Below, piece after piece: positions 37,291-49,549 of a DNA stretch of 52,214 bases. This stretch comes from Cochliopodium minus (lineage: Eukaryota; Discosea; Himatismenida; Cochliopodiidae): NCBI GenBank assembly GCA_024220525.1, contig JAMYWO010000183.1, forward strand, positions 1 through 52,214, written 5' to 3'. Under the pieces are notes generated by a model that saw only the letters and a list, made by a program, of their open reading frames with translations, did no database searches and had not been told where the DNA came from. The position numbers and the translations under genes are program-made. How positions within the stretch are numbered: the first letter of the stretch is position 1; each line of letters opens with the position of its first letter.

Positions 37291-39298
37291 CTAGTTTATT
37301 TTGTCTTCAAATTTTCTCTTTTTGGAAATGATTCTTTCAAAATCATATTGATTGTTCTCTTTCATTTGAATCAAAAAGTTAATGGAGCAATCATCTAATA
37401 ATTTGTGAAGCAAAGGTTTTGGAATTTTCAAATGTTTTTTGTTGGAAAAAAAGATGTTGAGACAAACTAAAAAAGATTCTATTCTCAACTTGAAATCTTC
37501 TTCGAATTGGGAATGTTTAAGTGGACTCCAACAAGGCATTTCGGAGATTCTTTTGTTGATATCCAAATAAAATTCGATTTGTTTGCCATACTCTGACTTG
37601 ACCTTGGAATAACTAATGAAAGTGAGAGAATGGTTAGTCTTAAGCAAATCCACAACCTTTGGCAAGTTATCTTTAGTATGAAAATGAAGGTTTTGAAGAG
37701 TATGGTTTGTCTTCAAACAATCCAAACAATAATCCGTGCTCTCTTTTCCAGGACATGAACCAGTCTTCAAGTATTTGAGATATTTGTTGTTTCTTAGAGA
37801 TAGAAACACTGTTTTGGCTTGTTCTTCGTTTAAGAGGATCCCTCCTATGTCGAGATACTCCCACTTTTTGTAAGTTAGTAGTTTCGAGATGATCGGGGAG
37901 ATGTAATCGTTTTCTATGTTGTAGCAGTTCATTCCCAGTTGTTTTAGCGATTCGTTCTTTTCGAGACCTTCATTCAAATGTTTAAACATGTTCTTGTTAT
38001 AACAATTATAAATATTCCTTTTAAATTAAATTTAAAAAATTAAAATCAATAAATAAAAATAAATGAATAATAAAAAGATAATAAAATATAAAATTGAGAA
38101 AAGATGAAAATATTTTTTTTAAATATAAAAAAAAACAAATGTCATGTTTTAAAATTAAATTTAAATAATAAAAAAAATAAAAAATTATTTACAATTTTTG
38201 GAGAGATTTATTCGAGGTTAACATTGCATTCATTTCGTCATTTTCTAAAGTGTCGAGTCTATTATAAGACAAATCGAGAGAAGTGATCCCCTCATAATCT
38301 TTGAGAGTGTTCAAAAGCGAAGACAGCTGCTCCTTCTCGAGCTTGAAATAATTGAGATCGAGATTCTTTATGTTCTTGTTGTACTTCAAAATCTCATTAA
38401 GATAGTCTTTGATTTGTTCCATTTGATAGAAGGGAGATCCTCTCAAGAGAAGCGATGAAAGATTTTTGTTTTGTTTGTATGCTTCGCAGATGGATCCAAA
38501 TTCTAGTCTCATGTTTTGATTGTTGAATCCTTGTATCCCGAAGGAGGTTATTTTTTTGTGATTGATGAGCAGATGAGAAATTTCTTTGGAAAAGTTTTTA
38601 TCTATATCGAAATCTATCAATTTCAATTCTTTCATCCCCTTGTTGTATTGCATCTTCTTCAATATTTTTGATGTTATATCCTTTGTTAATTCAATCTTAT
38701 CATTTTGGTTTATCTCTCCCTATTTTCCATTGATATTAAAAGTGAAATATGAGAGATTATACTTATTTATAAGTTGATAGAAAATATGGAAGAATATTAT
38801 AATGTATAATCCATTTATCTTGACTATGTTAAATTCCTTACCTCATTATTATCAATAGGTGAAGTAAGATACACTATCTTTATTGATTCATTCGATTTCA
38901 TTATCTCTGAAAATTCTTCCCATTGCTCCATTTTGAATCTGATGTTAATAGATATCCATAAATATTCCAATGTCTTCGTATTCTTAAGATATTGCAATAG
39001 ATATGGGAATAAATCAATCTCTTTTTTGATGTGGAAAATTAATTTCTTCAATTTATCTATCCCTTTCAACATCTCCAAAAATCTCTTCATCTCTGGCTCC
39101 TTATACTTGGACAATAAAGGAAAATATATCTCATCTCTTTTCCCCATCTCTATTTCCTTAATCCATTTATCAACATCTATATTTGGAGGATTTTTATTCT
39201 TTAAATTTTTTATTAAATTGAAATTATGGTAATTTTAATTATTGTAAAAATAAAAAAGAAAAAGAAAGAAAAAACAGAATGAATCAAAAACATACCAT
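37291..39298 (-). CDS. Leucine-rich repeat protein (ribonuclease-inhibitor type)
   Basis: Four exons: a start-codon-only exon 39296-39298, then 38842-39198, 38193-38719 and 37291-38017; 537 aa. Repeats of the RI type with roughly 28-30 residues recur: LEYLWISINIRF, MKELKLIDFDID, NIKNLDLNYFKLEKEQ, ITSLDLSYNRLDTLEND, SLKQLGMNCYNIEN, WEYLDIGGILLNEEQ, TLQNLHFHTKDN. The C-terminal 80 residues (HLKIPKPLLHKLLDDCSINF) are non-repeat and helical. No enzymatic domain is visible, so the protein is probably a binding scaffold. The first exon contributes only the initiator Met; if this is wrong, the internal Met before GKRDEIY would start the protein. Confidence 0.75.
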
Positions 39299-39602
39299 TT
39301 TGTTGACACTTAATCCTTTTTGATTTTTTTTTTTTATTTCAATATTGGATCAACAATCGGAGATAAAGTGAAAATATAAATTAAAAATGATATAAAATAT
39401 TTCCACTCTAAAAATGTAAGAGATTTTAAAATGAAATTATGTCAGAGTTAATAGGTATGCTAATTCGTTAAACTCCACTTCTTTTCAAGGGAAACTAATT
39501 AGTTCACTTAAAACAAGTATTGTAATCAGAAATGAACCTCTTTTTAAATAATCCAAACAATAATCAAACTCTTTTTAGTTTTTCTTTTATAAAAGGTCAA
39601 AT
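39299..39602. promoter_or_regulatory. Divergent intergenic region, LRR and WWE-ARH genes
   Basis: These 304 bp lie between the LRR gene start and the WWE/UBP/ARH gene start. No ORF or repeat is seen, but the sequence is less A/T-run-like than introns (for example 39440-39500), which may mark regulatory sequence. Confidence 0.4.
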
Positions 39603-42466
39603 ATGAAATTCAAAAGAAAAACATTCAAAATAAAAAAAAGGCAGATGGATTTGAAAGAGAAATTTGATTTCCCAGTTGAATCTTTGAGATGGATGTGGAA
39701 GGAATCATTCAATTGCTGGAAACCTTATTCATTAGAACATAATCTTCTAATAGAGGCGAATTATCATCAAAATATCAATCCTATCATTATGGGAAACTAT
39801 TCGATCGATACAGATGTGATGTCACAAAAGAATATAAAGACAGGATATCAAAGAGAAATTTGTAGAGGAACATGGTTTTGGGAAAGTAACAATGCCTTAG
39901 TTCCATATGAAAAAGAAAAAGCATATTCATTGGAAAAATATTATCAACAGGTAAGAATATAAACTCATAATTTCAAATGAAAATTGTTCTTGATATCTCA
40001 TTTAAATACTGACAAAATATTTATTTATCAAGAAAAAATTCGATGAGTTATTAGATTTGGACGATAAATTTCGAGTAATCTTAAAGAATGATATTATCTT
40101 GGAAATAAACAAAGAAAATCCAAACGATTCCAAAAAAATCTATCGAGGATATTTCGAGATGAAATTCACCGAAGAAAATGAAGAATTCTTTGCAGTCACT
40201 CCCATCTCCAACTGTCCTCATCTTGAAAACTTCACACCTTATTTGGAGAAGATAAATCTACACAAGACTGAATGTAATGATTGTAAAGACCAAAGCGAGA
40301 ACTGGATTTGCCTGGTAAATAAATTGTGAACACTTTTTATTATTTCAATTCTAAAATCAAAATGAAAAATAAGATTTGTCATCAAATATTCTGTTCAAGG
40401 CAAAAAAATTTTTAAATTATTCTTTTAAAATTTTTTGATCGTCTTTTATTAAGATATGTAAAAGGTCATTTCAGGGAACATTACACAAACACAAAGCACA
40501 GTAAAAAAAAATGAAGAAGAATTTTAAAAAAAAAGATTTAAAATTTTATTAGTGATTGGATGCAGTTTCTCTGATTTATCTGTTTGGTGCTATGAATGTA
40601 CAAAAAATTATTTTCTTTACGTTTCATCATAAATTTTTAATTTTTTTAAAAAGGCGACTCTTACATTAAAAATAATGTACTTCAAAAGACGCTAAAAAAC
40701 TTTGAATACTGTAAATTTGGTAACCAACAAACGAACGAAATCAAAATTATGGAAGATGAAAAAGATTTAGAAACTATCTTCAAGTTCCCCGAGTCTTTGG
40801 ACAACAGAGAATACTTCTTCAAGAAATACACGGATTCTTGTTTGTCCAATTACTCCACTCTTTCGAATAAAGACAAAGATTTGGAAATAGTGAAAAAAAT
40901 AATAGATGATGGAACAAAAGATCAAAAAGTAAACAAACTATTTGGATGTTTTTATGGTTAAACACTTTTTTTTTAAAAAATAAACTTTGTCAAAAAAATT
41001 TTTCCCAAAAAAAAAAAGGAATGGTCATTGGAGATTCTCTTGGCGCTCCTTTAGAGTAAAATTTTTTTAAAATTACCTTTTTTTTTATTCGTTCTTTAAT
41101 TATTTTAAATAGATTTTCTTCAGTGAGATACGGATCTGAAGAGTTAAAAGGCTTTGACGAAAAGATTTGGAAAAAAAATGAATATAACAACTTTTTCTTA
41201 AAACCAGGGCAATGGACAGATGATGCTTCCATGGGTATCACAAAATAAAAATTTAAAATTTTAGTATAAAATTTAATTACAAAAAAAAAAAAAAAATATT
41301 AAATTTAATTTAATTTTATTATCAAATTGCCAAACAGGCTTGTGCTTGGCTGAATCACTCATAAGTTGTAAATCATTCAACCCTTATGATTTGAGACTCA
41401 AATTTTTGAATTGGTGGGATTTTGGGTACTGCAATGCTTTTGGAAGTGATGAAGATAGGCTTGAAAAGAGGTCAGTAGGTCTTGGAGGAAATATTTCGGG
41501 GTCTTTCTTTGAATTTAAATCAAAAAGAACAGACTTTACAAGTGCAGGAGATAAAAATACTAGTGGAAATGGATCAATAAGTAATTTTTTTCTTATTTTC
41601 TTTTATTTTAAAGTTTTTTATTTATTAAAAGTGAGAAACGCTGCAATTCCTGTTTTTTATCACAAAAATATTGAAAAGGCTCTTGAATTTTCTAGAAAGC
41701 AAAGCTATACCACACACCAAGGTGTTGAGGCTGCAGAATGTTCTGCTTTGATGACTTGGTACAAGAACAAATTTTTTTAAAAAAAAAACCCCTATAAAAT
41801 TCTTTTTTTGATTTATTTTTAAAGGATAATCTTGAACTCTATAAAAAATAATGTTAATGATAAAAAAGCCTTGGAATATTGCTCTTCGTTTGTATCAGAT
41901 TCGTATTCCATCCAATGTTTATGTGCCAGCAAACAAGAAGAAATTCATCCTTCGAATCAAAATCTCAAGTTAGAAGATCGTAACTGGAACTGGAAAGATG
42001 TACATTTCAAGTATAGTCCCAACAGATCAAAAGAAAGCCCTGGCTATATAGGTAAACCCATTTAACAAAATTTTTTCCAAAAGAAATTTGATTTTGTTGA
42101 AATGAATTACTAGGATCTTATTGCATGGATGCAATGTCCATGGCTTTACATTGTATTTACACAACTGACAGTTTTGAAGAAGCTCTTTTGAAAGTTTCTA
42201 ATTTGAGAGGAGATTCGTAAAAATTTCTTTTTGAAAAAAAATTTTATTCTTTTTAAAAATACTTTTTAATTAACTTTTTAACTTTTTTTCTTTTTTTTTT
42301 TTTTGATAGTGATTCCGTTGCTTCTGTTGTTGGGCAAATTGCTGGAGCAATCTATGGACTTTCAAATGTTCCCAAAGAATGGATCAAAACTGTTTCTAAA
42401 TGGGATAAAGATTATCTGATTGGATTGAGAGTACATAAACTCATTTCAATTGGAAATGATCTTTGA
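39603..42466 (+). CDS. WWE / ZnF-UBP / ADP-ribosylglycohydrolase fusion
   Basis: Thirteen exons (39603-39950, 40033-40314, 40374-40399, 40454-40500, 40553-40597, 40654-40956, 41019-41055, 41113-41234, 41338-41580, 41632-41758, 41825-42051, 42114-42216, 42310-42466) encode 688 aa. Residues ~27-95 are a WWE domain (SLRWMWKESFNCWKPY, YSIDTDVMSQKNIKTG, REICR), known to bind iso-ADP-ribose, with a DDHD-phospholipase-like RGTWFW segment after it. Residues ~180-270 are a ZnF-UBP: CPHL, CNDC, WICLICHQIFCSRYVKGH, EHY, KH, DLSVWCYECDSYI; this finger grips the ubiquitin C-terminus. Residues ~365-688 are an ADP-ribosylglycohydrolase: GMVIGDSLGAPLE, GQWTDDASM, GNGSIMRNAAIPV, TTHQGVEAAECSALM, GDSDSVASVVGQIAGAIYG, keeping the metal-binding Asp residues. 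Every exon junction is in phase. It should erase ADP-ribose from substrates chosen by the two reader domains; ADP-ribosylated ubiquitin is my inferred target. Confidence 0.85.
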
Positions 42467-42725
42467 ATTTTAAAAAAGAAATATTAATGCAAACATTTTT
42501 TTATTTTTTAAATTTCACTCAAATTAATTCCATAGATCAAAATTTTGAGTTTATTTAATCGTTTGGAAGTTACTATTTGGATTAAAAGCAAGGCTTTTCT
42601 TCAATTAAAAATACAGTGAAAAAATTATATATAAAAATATTTTTTTTGATTTGCATTTTGCAAGAAATAAAAAAAAAATTAAGAAGGCATACAAAATTTT
42701 CATTCATATTTCATATCAAAGGTGA

Positions 42726-45411
42726 ATGGATTCAATCAAAGATGGATTTTCAATTTTGAAGGGAAAAGGAAGACCTGGAAGCTCAGTTAGGACAGCTATT
42801 GTAAAAGCAACAAAGAATGATAAAATTCCACCAAAAGAGAAACATGTTAAAGGTATCAATATTGAAGAAAAGAAAAATTTATAAAATATATTTTCTAAAG
42901 ATCAAAAAAATTCCCTTCTCATAATTATTTTTAATCCTATATAACAAACCAATAATTAGATGATAATTTACATCTAAACATTATGATGAAAATTATCACT
43001 TTCAAAACTAAAAATAAATTTTTATTTCAAAAATATAAACCAATCAAAATAACAATCATCTAAAATCATTCGAACAAATTGATTTTCCTTTTAATATAAT
43101 TTTAATATATTACCTCATATATGCTCCGAAATAATTTAAAGTTCATTTCAAAAATATTAATTATTTGATAGTATTGATTGCAAAAACATTTGAAAACAAA
43201 ACAAATATGGGACATATGATCAAACATTTCAATGTGAGACTCGAAACAAGGGATTGGATAACCGCAGCCAAAGCATTGACAGTGATACATAGAATCTTTA
43301 GAGAGGGAAATGAAAGATTCATCAAATCAATCTCAAGAACAGGAATCCTTGATATGCAATTTTTCCAAGATGATAATTTTCCAAGACAAACTCAATTTGT
43401 ACTTCAATATGCAAAATATTTATCTGAGAAATCAAAGAATTATCGTCAATTCGATAAAGAATACGAGAAATCCTCAGAGAATTTCGATAATTACGATTAC
43501 AAACTCATTTTGGAGATCATCCCTGCTCTTCAAACCCAATTCGAGGCTCTTTTGGAGTTTGAGGACAAGATGGATCTCATCAGCTCAAGAATAAGTTTAC
43601 ATCCTTTTGGATTGCTCCTTAAAGATAGTTTCAGACTATTCACTGGATTAAATAAAATATTTGTCAAAGTTATTGGTAAAAACAATTTTCCAAAATATCT
43701 TTGTAATATAGATTAATATTTCATACAATCTTGAGAGTTAACAAATATAATCTATATTCATGTTATTTTCATATATTATAGGCGAATATGATAAAATGTC
43801 AAAATCAGAGGCCAATCATCTTTTGACTTTCTACAAGAATTTCGCAAAGGAAGTCGATTTATTGATCAAATTGTATAGCAAATCACAAAGCTTCACAAAA
43901 GGTCTCCCTGAAATTAAGCCAGTAAAAAAAAATATAATTCACTTCTATCTCAAATTAATCTAATTAATCCCTCATATCTTTAAAAACAATTAATTTTTTT
44001 TTATTAATTAGCTCCCAACCACTATGATCGAAATTTTGGAAGATTATATCAAAGGAGCACCTACTCAATCAAGAGATAATGGATCCAAAAGAGAGGTGAG
44101 AAAAGAAGTGAAAGAAATCAAACAAAAAGATAAGCCAAAAGAAAAAGTAAAGAAAGAGAAGAAACCAGTTGTGGAATCTGAATCCAGCGAAGATGGAAAT
44201 GGAAACGAGAATTCAAGCGAAGAACAAGACGAAGGAAGCGAGAATCTTTTGATTGATTTCACTTCCATGAACAAATCCGAACCTATGTTCAACCCTATGA
44301 TGTTACAAAACAATTTCACCCAAGTTCATCATCAACCTCAGTCTCAACATCTCCAACAGTACCTTCAACAACAACAGATGCTCCAACAACAGCAATTACA
44401 ACTTCAACAGCAATTCATTCAACAGCAACAACAACAACAACAGAACAACAATGTCAACTCTAACACTTCTTTTTTCAACCAGAACCAAAGCCAAAGCACT
44501 CCTAACAAGACCCCACAAAACATCAATACTAATGTTTCTAACACTACTGGGAGTGGTGGCCAATTTACTTTCAACAATACCAACAGCAACTCTTCTTTCT
44601 TCAATCAAAACAGCAATGGAAATTTTGGTAACAATAACCTTCAAGTAAATAATAATCTTAATTCTCAAAATAACACTAATAACCTCTTTGGAAACAACAA
44701 CCAAAACAACACTTTTAATAACAACAATACTTTTAATAACCAAAATAACAACAATACCTTTAATGGAAATAAAAATTCAACCACCTCCCTCTTTGATTTC
44801 AACACCACCACAAACGTAAATACTAACAATAATTTCAGTAACAATAATGCACAAAGCAGCAACAATAACCTCTTCAACTTCAATGTAACTACTTCACAAG
44901 GAAGCAATACTAACACCTTGTTCACTTCTACCCCTACTCCCAATCCTCCTACTTCTACTCCTTTGTCTCAACAACCTATCATGGGAACCAATAACAACAA
45001 TCTTTTGTTTACAAATAATAACAGCAACCCTATTAACAACACTAATTTTATGTTCAATCAAAACAACAACATCTCCAACCCTCTTTCTAATAATTACAAT
45101 GTCAATCAAAATAACAATAACAATTTGCAATATCAATTCCTCTTAATGCAGCAACAACAGCAACAGCAACAACAACTCAATAACCCTCTTTTTTCTAACA
45201 GCATGCAACCTCCCCCTCAAAGAAAATTAAAGGAATCTACCCCTCCTAATAGTTCTGGTAGTGGTCAAATGGATCCTTCTCAACAACAATTTTCTTTTTT
45301 GAATCCTTTGAATACCAGAAGTAATATCTTTTGTTTTTATTTTTAGAATTTTATTTTGGAATTAATTTTTTTTTTTTTTTTTTTTTAGCTAATCCTTTTG
45401 CTGGAAATTAA
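42726..45411 (+). CDS. AP180/CALM-type ANTH-domain endocytic adaptor
   Basis: Five exons (42726-42852, 43172-43675, 43782-43921, 44012-45320, 45389-45411) encode 700 aa. The ANTH domain (residues ~15-290) shows VRTAIVKATKNDKIPPKEKH, the PI(4,5)P2-binding Lys/His patch, then WITAAKALTVIHRIFREG, FQDDNFPRQTQFVLQYAKYL and SSRISLHPFGLLLKDSFRL. A charged linker (REVRKEVKEIKQKDKPKEK) and LLIDF follow. The last 350 residues are Gln/Asn-rich and disordered. The tail ends TNPFAGN, an NPF motif that EH-domain proteins (Eps15 type) bind, with a further NPLF before it. Such proteins bring clathrin to PI(4,5)P2 membranes and recruit R-SNAREs. The NPF is supplied by a separate 23-nt last exon. Confidence 0.9.
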
Positions 45412-45629
45412 GAACTTAGTTTTTTTTGATATGATTGTTCCAATACAATAAAATAAAAAAAAAAAGATTCAAAAAAGATAAAAAACCACTATTTTTATTT
45501 CTTTACTTTATACATCCACATTTTTGCTTTTTCTTTCATCTCACCTTCTTTTTCATTCTTATTAATAAATCCAAAAAAAAATTTTAATAATATTAATTAA
45601 AAAAATATTGAAACCGATCCACTATTCGA

Positions 45630-48600
45630 ATGAATATCATTGAAGAAGATAATGAAGAATTCGTTCTACAGGGTTATCTTATGAAACAAGGAGATAAAGG
45701 GATAGTGAAAGGATGGAAGAAAAGATGGTTTTTCTCTCAGTTTGGCAAATTATATTATTTTGTCAATAATAACAACAAATCCAAAGAACCACTTGGATTC
45801 ATCAATTTGGATGAAGCATCAAACATTGAAAGTAATTTTTTTTCATTTTTATATGCACAAAGAAAGAACTGATATTTAACTGAATTATTGGGAAGAAATA
45901 TAAATTTTATGCAAATATTGCATAAAGATACGGCAATATGTTCTTTTATTCTATCATTTTATTTTTCGTTATTAATAAAAATATAATTGTTGAATAGGTT
46001 CAAATAATAACGATGATAATTCAAATACTATCAAAAATCAGAATGATTATTGTTTCGTAATTGTAACTCCAAGGTATCATCTTTCAAAAATAAAAATAAA
46101 CTGAAATAAAATATTCTTATATTTTCTGTTCATATGAATAATATATGATAGGCGAACATACAGATTATTGGCCAACTCTGAAGAAGATTTCAATTATTGG
46201 TTGAATGGGTTGAGATCATACAAAGAATTAAGAGAATTAAGGAATACATCAGGATTCAATAAAAAGAATGAAGAATTATTGAAGAGTATGAATTCAACAA
46301 ATGTGAAATTGATAGAGGAGAAAGAGTTATTGAAAAAACAGATAATAATCTTGACTAGAAAGATAGATGAATTGAACAAACAAAAGCAAGATGAGAATAT
46401 AAATGTGAATGAAGAGGATCTCCAAAAATTATATCAACAAGGACAACAATCATTGAGGGTGGCAATGATAACGATAAAGAATCTGGAGACAGCAATAAGG
46501 ATAAAGGATGAGCAACTTCTAAATGCGAACAAATTGAAATCATCGATGGAGGATCTGAAGATAGAGGTGAAAGAAAAGCAGAAGCAGATTGATAATCTTC
46601 AAAAAGAAAACGACATCTCGCCTCAACAGATAAAAACCAACGAGCAGCTCAAAGAGGAGTTCATACACTTGAGGGAAAAGTTCGACATAAAGAGAAAGAA
46701 GCTGAGAGAACAAAAAGAAATGATGAAGAACTTGGAGGAGGATACTAAAGTGAAAATCTCCATCCTGGAAAAGGATCTGGAGAAGTCCAAACAGAAAATT
46801 CTTTCGATGAAGCAAGTTCAGGTCGAAATCGAAAAGGTGCAGTCCAACGACAAGATCGTCACTCCTCCGCCATGGCAGTTGGAGAGGTTGGTTCAGTCTA
46901 TCGCACCTGGGGTGTTCATTCCTGGAGAAATAAACATATCTCAAAACAACAATAACAATAATGTAAATAATAATAAAAATAATGAAAACACTGTTGTTGA
47001 TGACAATGATAGTATCTTTGGGAATGTCGAAAGTGATCCTTTTTCTGATGGGGTGGAAATAACAGGAGAAGGCAGCGAAGACAACAAAAACAATGTTTCT
47101 TCTTCTACTTCCTCCTCTTCTGATAATGTTAATAAAGTTCCTCTCTACTCAAAGTATAAAGAAGAGACTTTGGTCAAAATGAAATCGGAGCAGGTGTTCT
47201 TGTTGAAAACTCTCAAAGAGAAACAAGAGATCTTGAAGATTTTGGAAATGAAGAACGAGGTCTCCAAGAAAATAAACGAAGAGAACGAAGTCTCGATCAA
47301 AGAGAAAGATGATCAAATTTTGGAGTGGAAAACAAAGTACAACAACTTTGTCGAAAAATACAAAGTACAAAAGAACAAGTGGGAACAGAAAAAAGACAAG
47401 TTAAGAAACGAACTCAAAAAATTCGAGCATTTCAAGCCTAACAATAATAATAATGGGCGTTATGACGAAAAACATCTTTCTGCAAAGTACAACGAAATCA
47501 TCAAAGAGTTGTCTTTCAAAGACAAAGTTGTAAACGAACTCACCTCGAGCAATTCTAAAGTCACCTTAACAAACAAGACAACAACCAACGAAAATGGAGA
47601 GAATGAAAATAAGGAAACGAATCTCAAAATCTCTTCCACAACTCCCATTGACATTAACTCTACCCCTAACCTATCCAATTCTCCGGGTAATTCCAACAAA
47701 GAAATTTTCACCAATTACAGTTTGGATGTGAAAAACCTTTCTTTCTTCTCTTCTAACAATACTCCTCCTTCCAATTCTTTGAATTCTCCTTCTAACAATC
47801 ACGTTTTGTCCCTTAGTAGGTCGAACAGCAAGACAGAAATCATCCATTCTCCTCCTACCACTAACGGTTCCATAGAATATCAAGGCGGAGAAAATACTAC
47901 TGCAAACCAACTCGAAAAAATCAAAATTCAACACAAAACTCTCACCAAAGAGTTGAACAGAGAAATTGTATATAGACAGGCTCTCGAAAACCAACTCAAT
48001 GAAATGAAAACTAAAAACAAAATGAAGTTAGAGTTGGGAGCTCAAGAACTCAAAATGCAGTTCCAACATCAAATAGAAGATTTGAAGAAGGAAGTGCAGA
48101 AGAAGAACGAGGACCTGTTGTTTTTGGAAGAGTCTGTCAAAGAGAAAAACGAAAAACTCGTCCAATTTGAACACAAGAGTTTGTCTCAAAAGACTAATCT
48201 CTCTGAGAAATTCGACATGGTCAAATTGGAACATGAAAACAATGAATCTTTGTTGCAGAAACTCAAAATTTTGGAGGAGGAGTTGATGGATAAGGAGGAA
48301 CAGTTCAAGTTGTTGTTTGTAAATAATTCCCAGCTCAAAGAAGAAAACAACACGAAGCACGAACAACTTTCTGCCATCAAACAGATTTTGTTTTCTTTGC
48401 AAAAGGAGATGAAGTCTAAGAACGAGCACATCCAACAATTAGACAACAAAATCAAACAGAATCGTCTCAAAAGCAGCAATTACAACAACATTTTCGATCA
48501 TTCCGAACAAGAGAAGATTGTGAGGATGAAAGAGGAGATCAATGCTCACATCTCCCAAAACGAACTTTTATCTTCCGAAAACCTCCGCCTACAACAAGAA

Positions 48601-48936
48601 GCCACCATTCTTTTGAAAAGCAAAACTGAGACGATAGATGATCTTTCGAATCAACTCGAGGACATCCGTTTGTCTTACCAAAGTTTACGACAAAAACTCA
48701 TTTTTACTACGAAGAATGAGATTGCCGAACAGATCTACGAAGAACTTGAAAATATTAAGAGGGAATATTTTTTTTCTTTGGCTCTTACTGTCAAGTTGGA
48801 GTATAGTCTCAAAGGAACTAATTGTAATATGGATATTCAAAATTTGTATAGTAGGGCCAAGTATATTGAATATAGTAATTGGAGAAATTGGATTTCTAAA
48901 CATGCCACCATTGAAATTCAAAAAAAGAAGAAATAA
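45630..48936 (+). CDS. PH-domain protein with long coiled coil
   Basis: Three exons (45630-45831, 45998-46073, 46152-48936) encode 1020 aa. An N-terminal PH domain spans residues ~12-125: VLQGYLMKQGDKGIVKGWKK with RWFFSQFGKLYYF, then PLGFINLDEA, CFVIVTPRRTYRLLA and the closing helix DFNYWLNGLRSYKEL with its Trp. Long heptad coiled coils follow (residues ~130-370, ~430-520 and ~650-900), broken by Asn/Ser-rich linkers. The C-terminus has a compact, aromatic-rich segment (REYFFSLALTVKLEYSLKGT, YSNWRNWISKH) that may be a small-GTPase or golgin-like binding module, but it does not match GRIP. It is likely a membrane tether or cytoskeletal scaffold. Confidence 0.8.
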
Positions 48937-49549
48937 TCCTTCTTCTGGAGTTATTAAATTTGTTTTTTAATTAAAAAAATTATAAAAAAATATCCTAAAT
49001 ATATTTTCCCCTTGTCTTTATTTCATATATATTTTCTTTCATTTTTTTAACATTCTTTTTCTTTATTTTTTTTTTGATTGTAGCAAAATTTTTGGTAATG
49101 ACGTTTAAACTTATCACAACATATTCCGATTATAAATGATGGACAAAATACAAGTGAACCAAAAATTATTGATTTTTTTTTTTTCAATTTTCGAATATTT
49201 TTTTGATGATACTTTATTTTGCTTTTCTCACAAACCTCTCTATTTTTCTTTTTTTTTTTTTTTTCAATCACTCTTATTGTTAAATAGATTTTTAATATTT
49301 TTATAAATTTTTATAAATCAAAATAATAATTATAAAAAAAAAAAAAATCGTATACCTGTTTAACTAAAAAGGGCTAATGATTAATAATTAACATATTTGA
49401 CAAATCCGAATAAATTTATGAGGACTAATTTTAAGAATGAAGCCTTTTATTTCAAAAAAAATAATTTTGATAATAATTAGTATAAATTTAACCAAAATAA
49501 AAAGGATAATATAAATATTTATTTTATAAACACAAATTTTTTTCGAATA
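48937..49549. other. Intergenic stretch between PH/coiled-coil gene and CDC123
   Basis: 613 bp without a supported gene. A Lys-rich minus-strand frame at 49047-49271 lacks an ATG and is mostly poly-A/T sequence. I see no RNA gene. Confidence 0.6.

Noticed and set aside
37673-37864. Arg-rich minus-strand frame inside the LRR gene
   Set aside because: It is a shadow frame of the LRR coding exon, which is clearly the real frame.
39420-39560. Possible structured RNA or tRNA in the spacer before the WWE gene
   Set aside because: The sequence is less AT-biased than its surroundings, but I could not fold a cloverleaf or find A and B boxes in the right spacing.
40749-40961. A separate 70-aa gene starting MEDEKDLETIF
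   Set aside because: It is the middle of the 303-nt exon joining the zinc finger and the hydrolase; the frame is open upstream and in phase with the finger.
44396-44743. Hydrophobic Val/Leu-rich frames opposite the ANTH gene
   Set aside because: They are antisense of Asn/Gln-rich codons (AAC, CAA), which read as GTT and TTG on the other strand. There is no start context or motif.
49047-49271. Lys-rich 74-aa minus-strand frame
   Set aside because: It starts with GTG and lacks an ATG, and half of it is poly-A/T. No family is recognised. It is likely chance.
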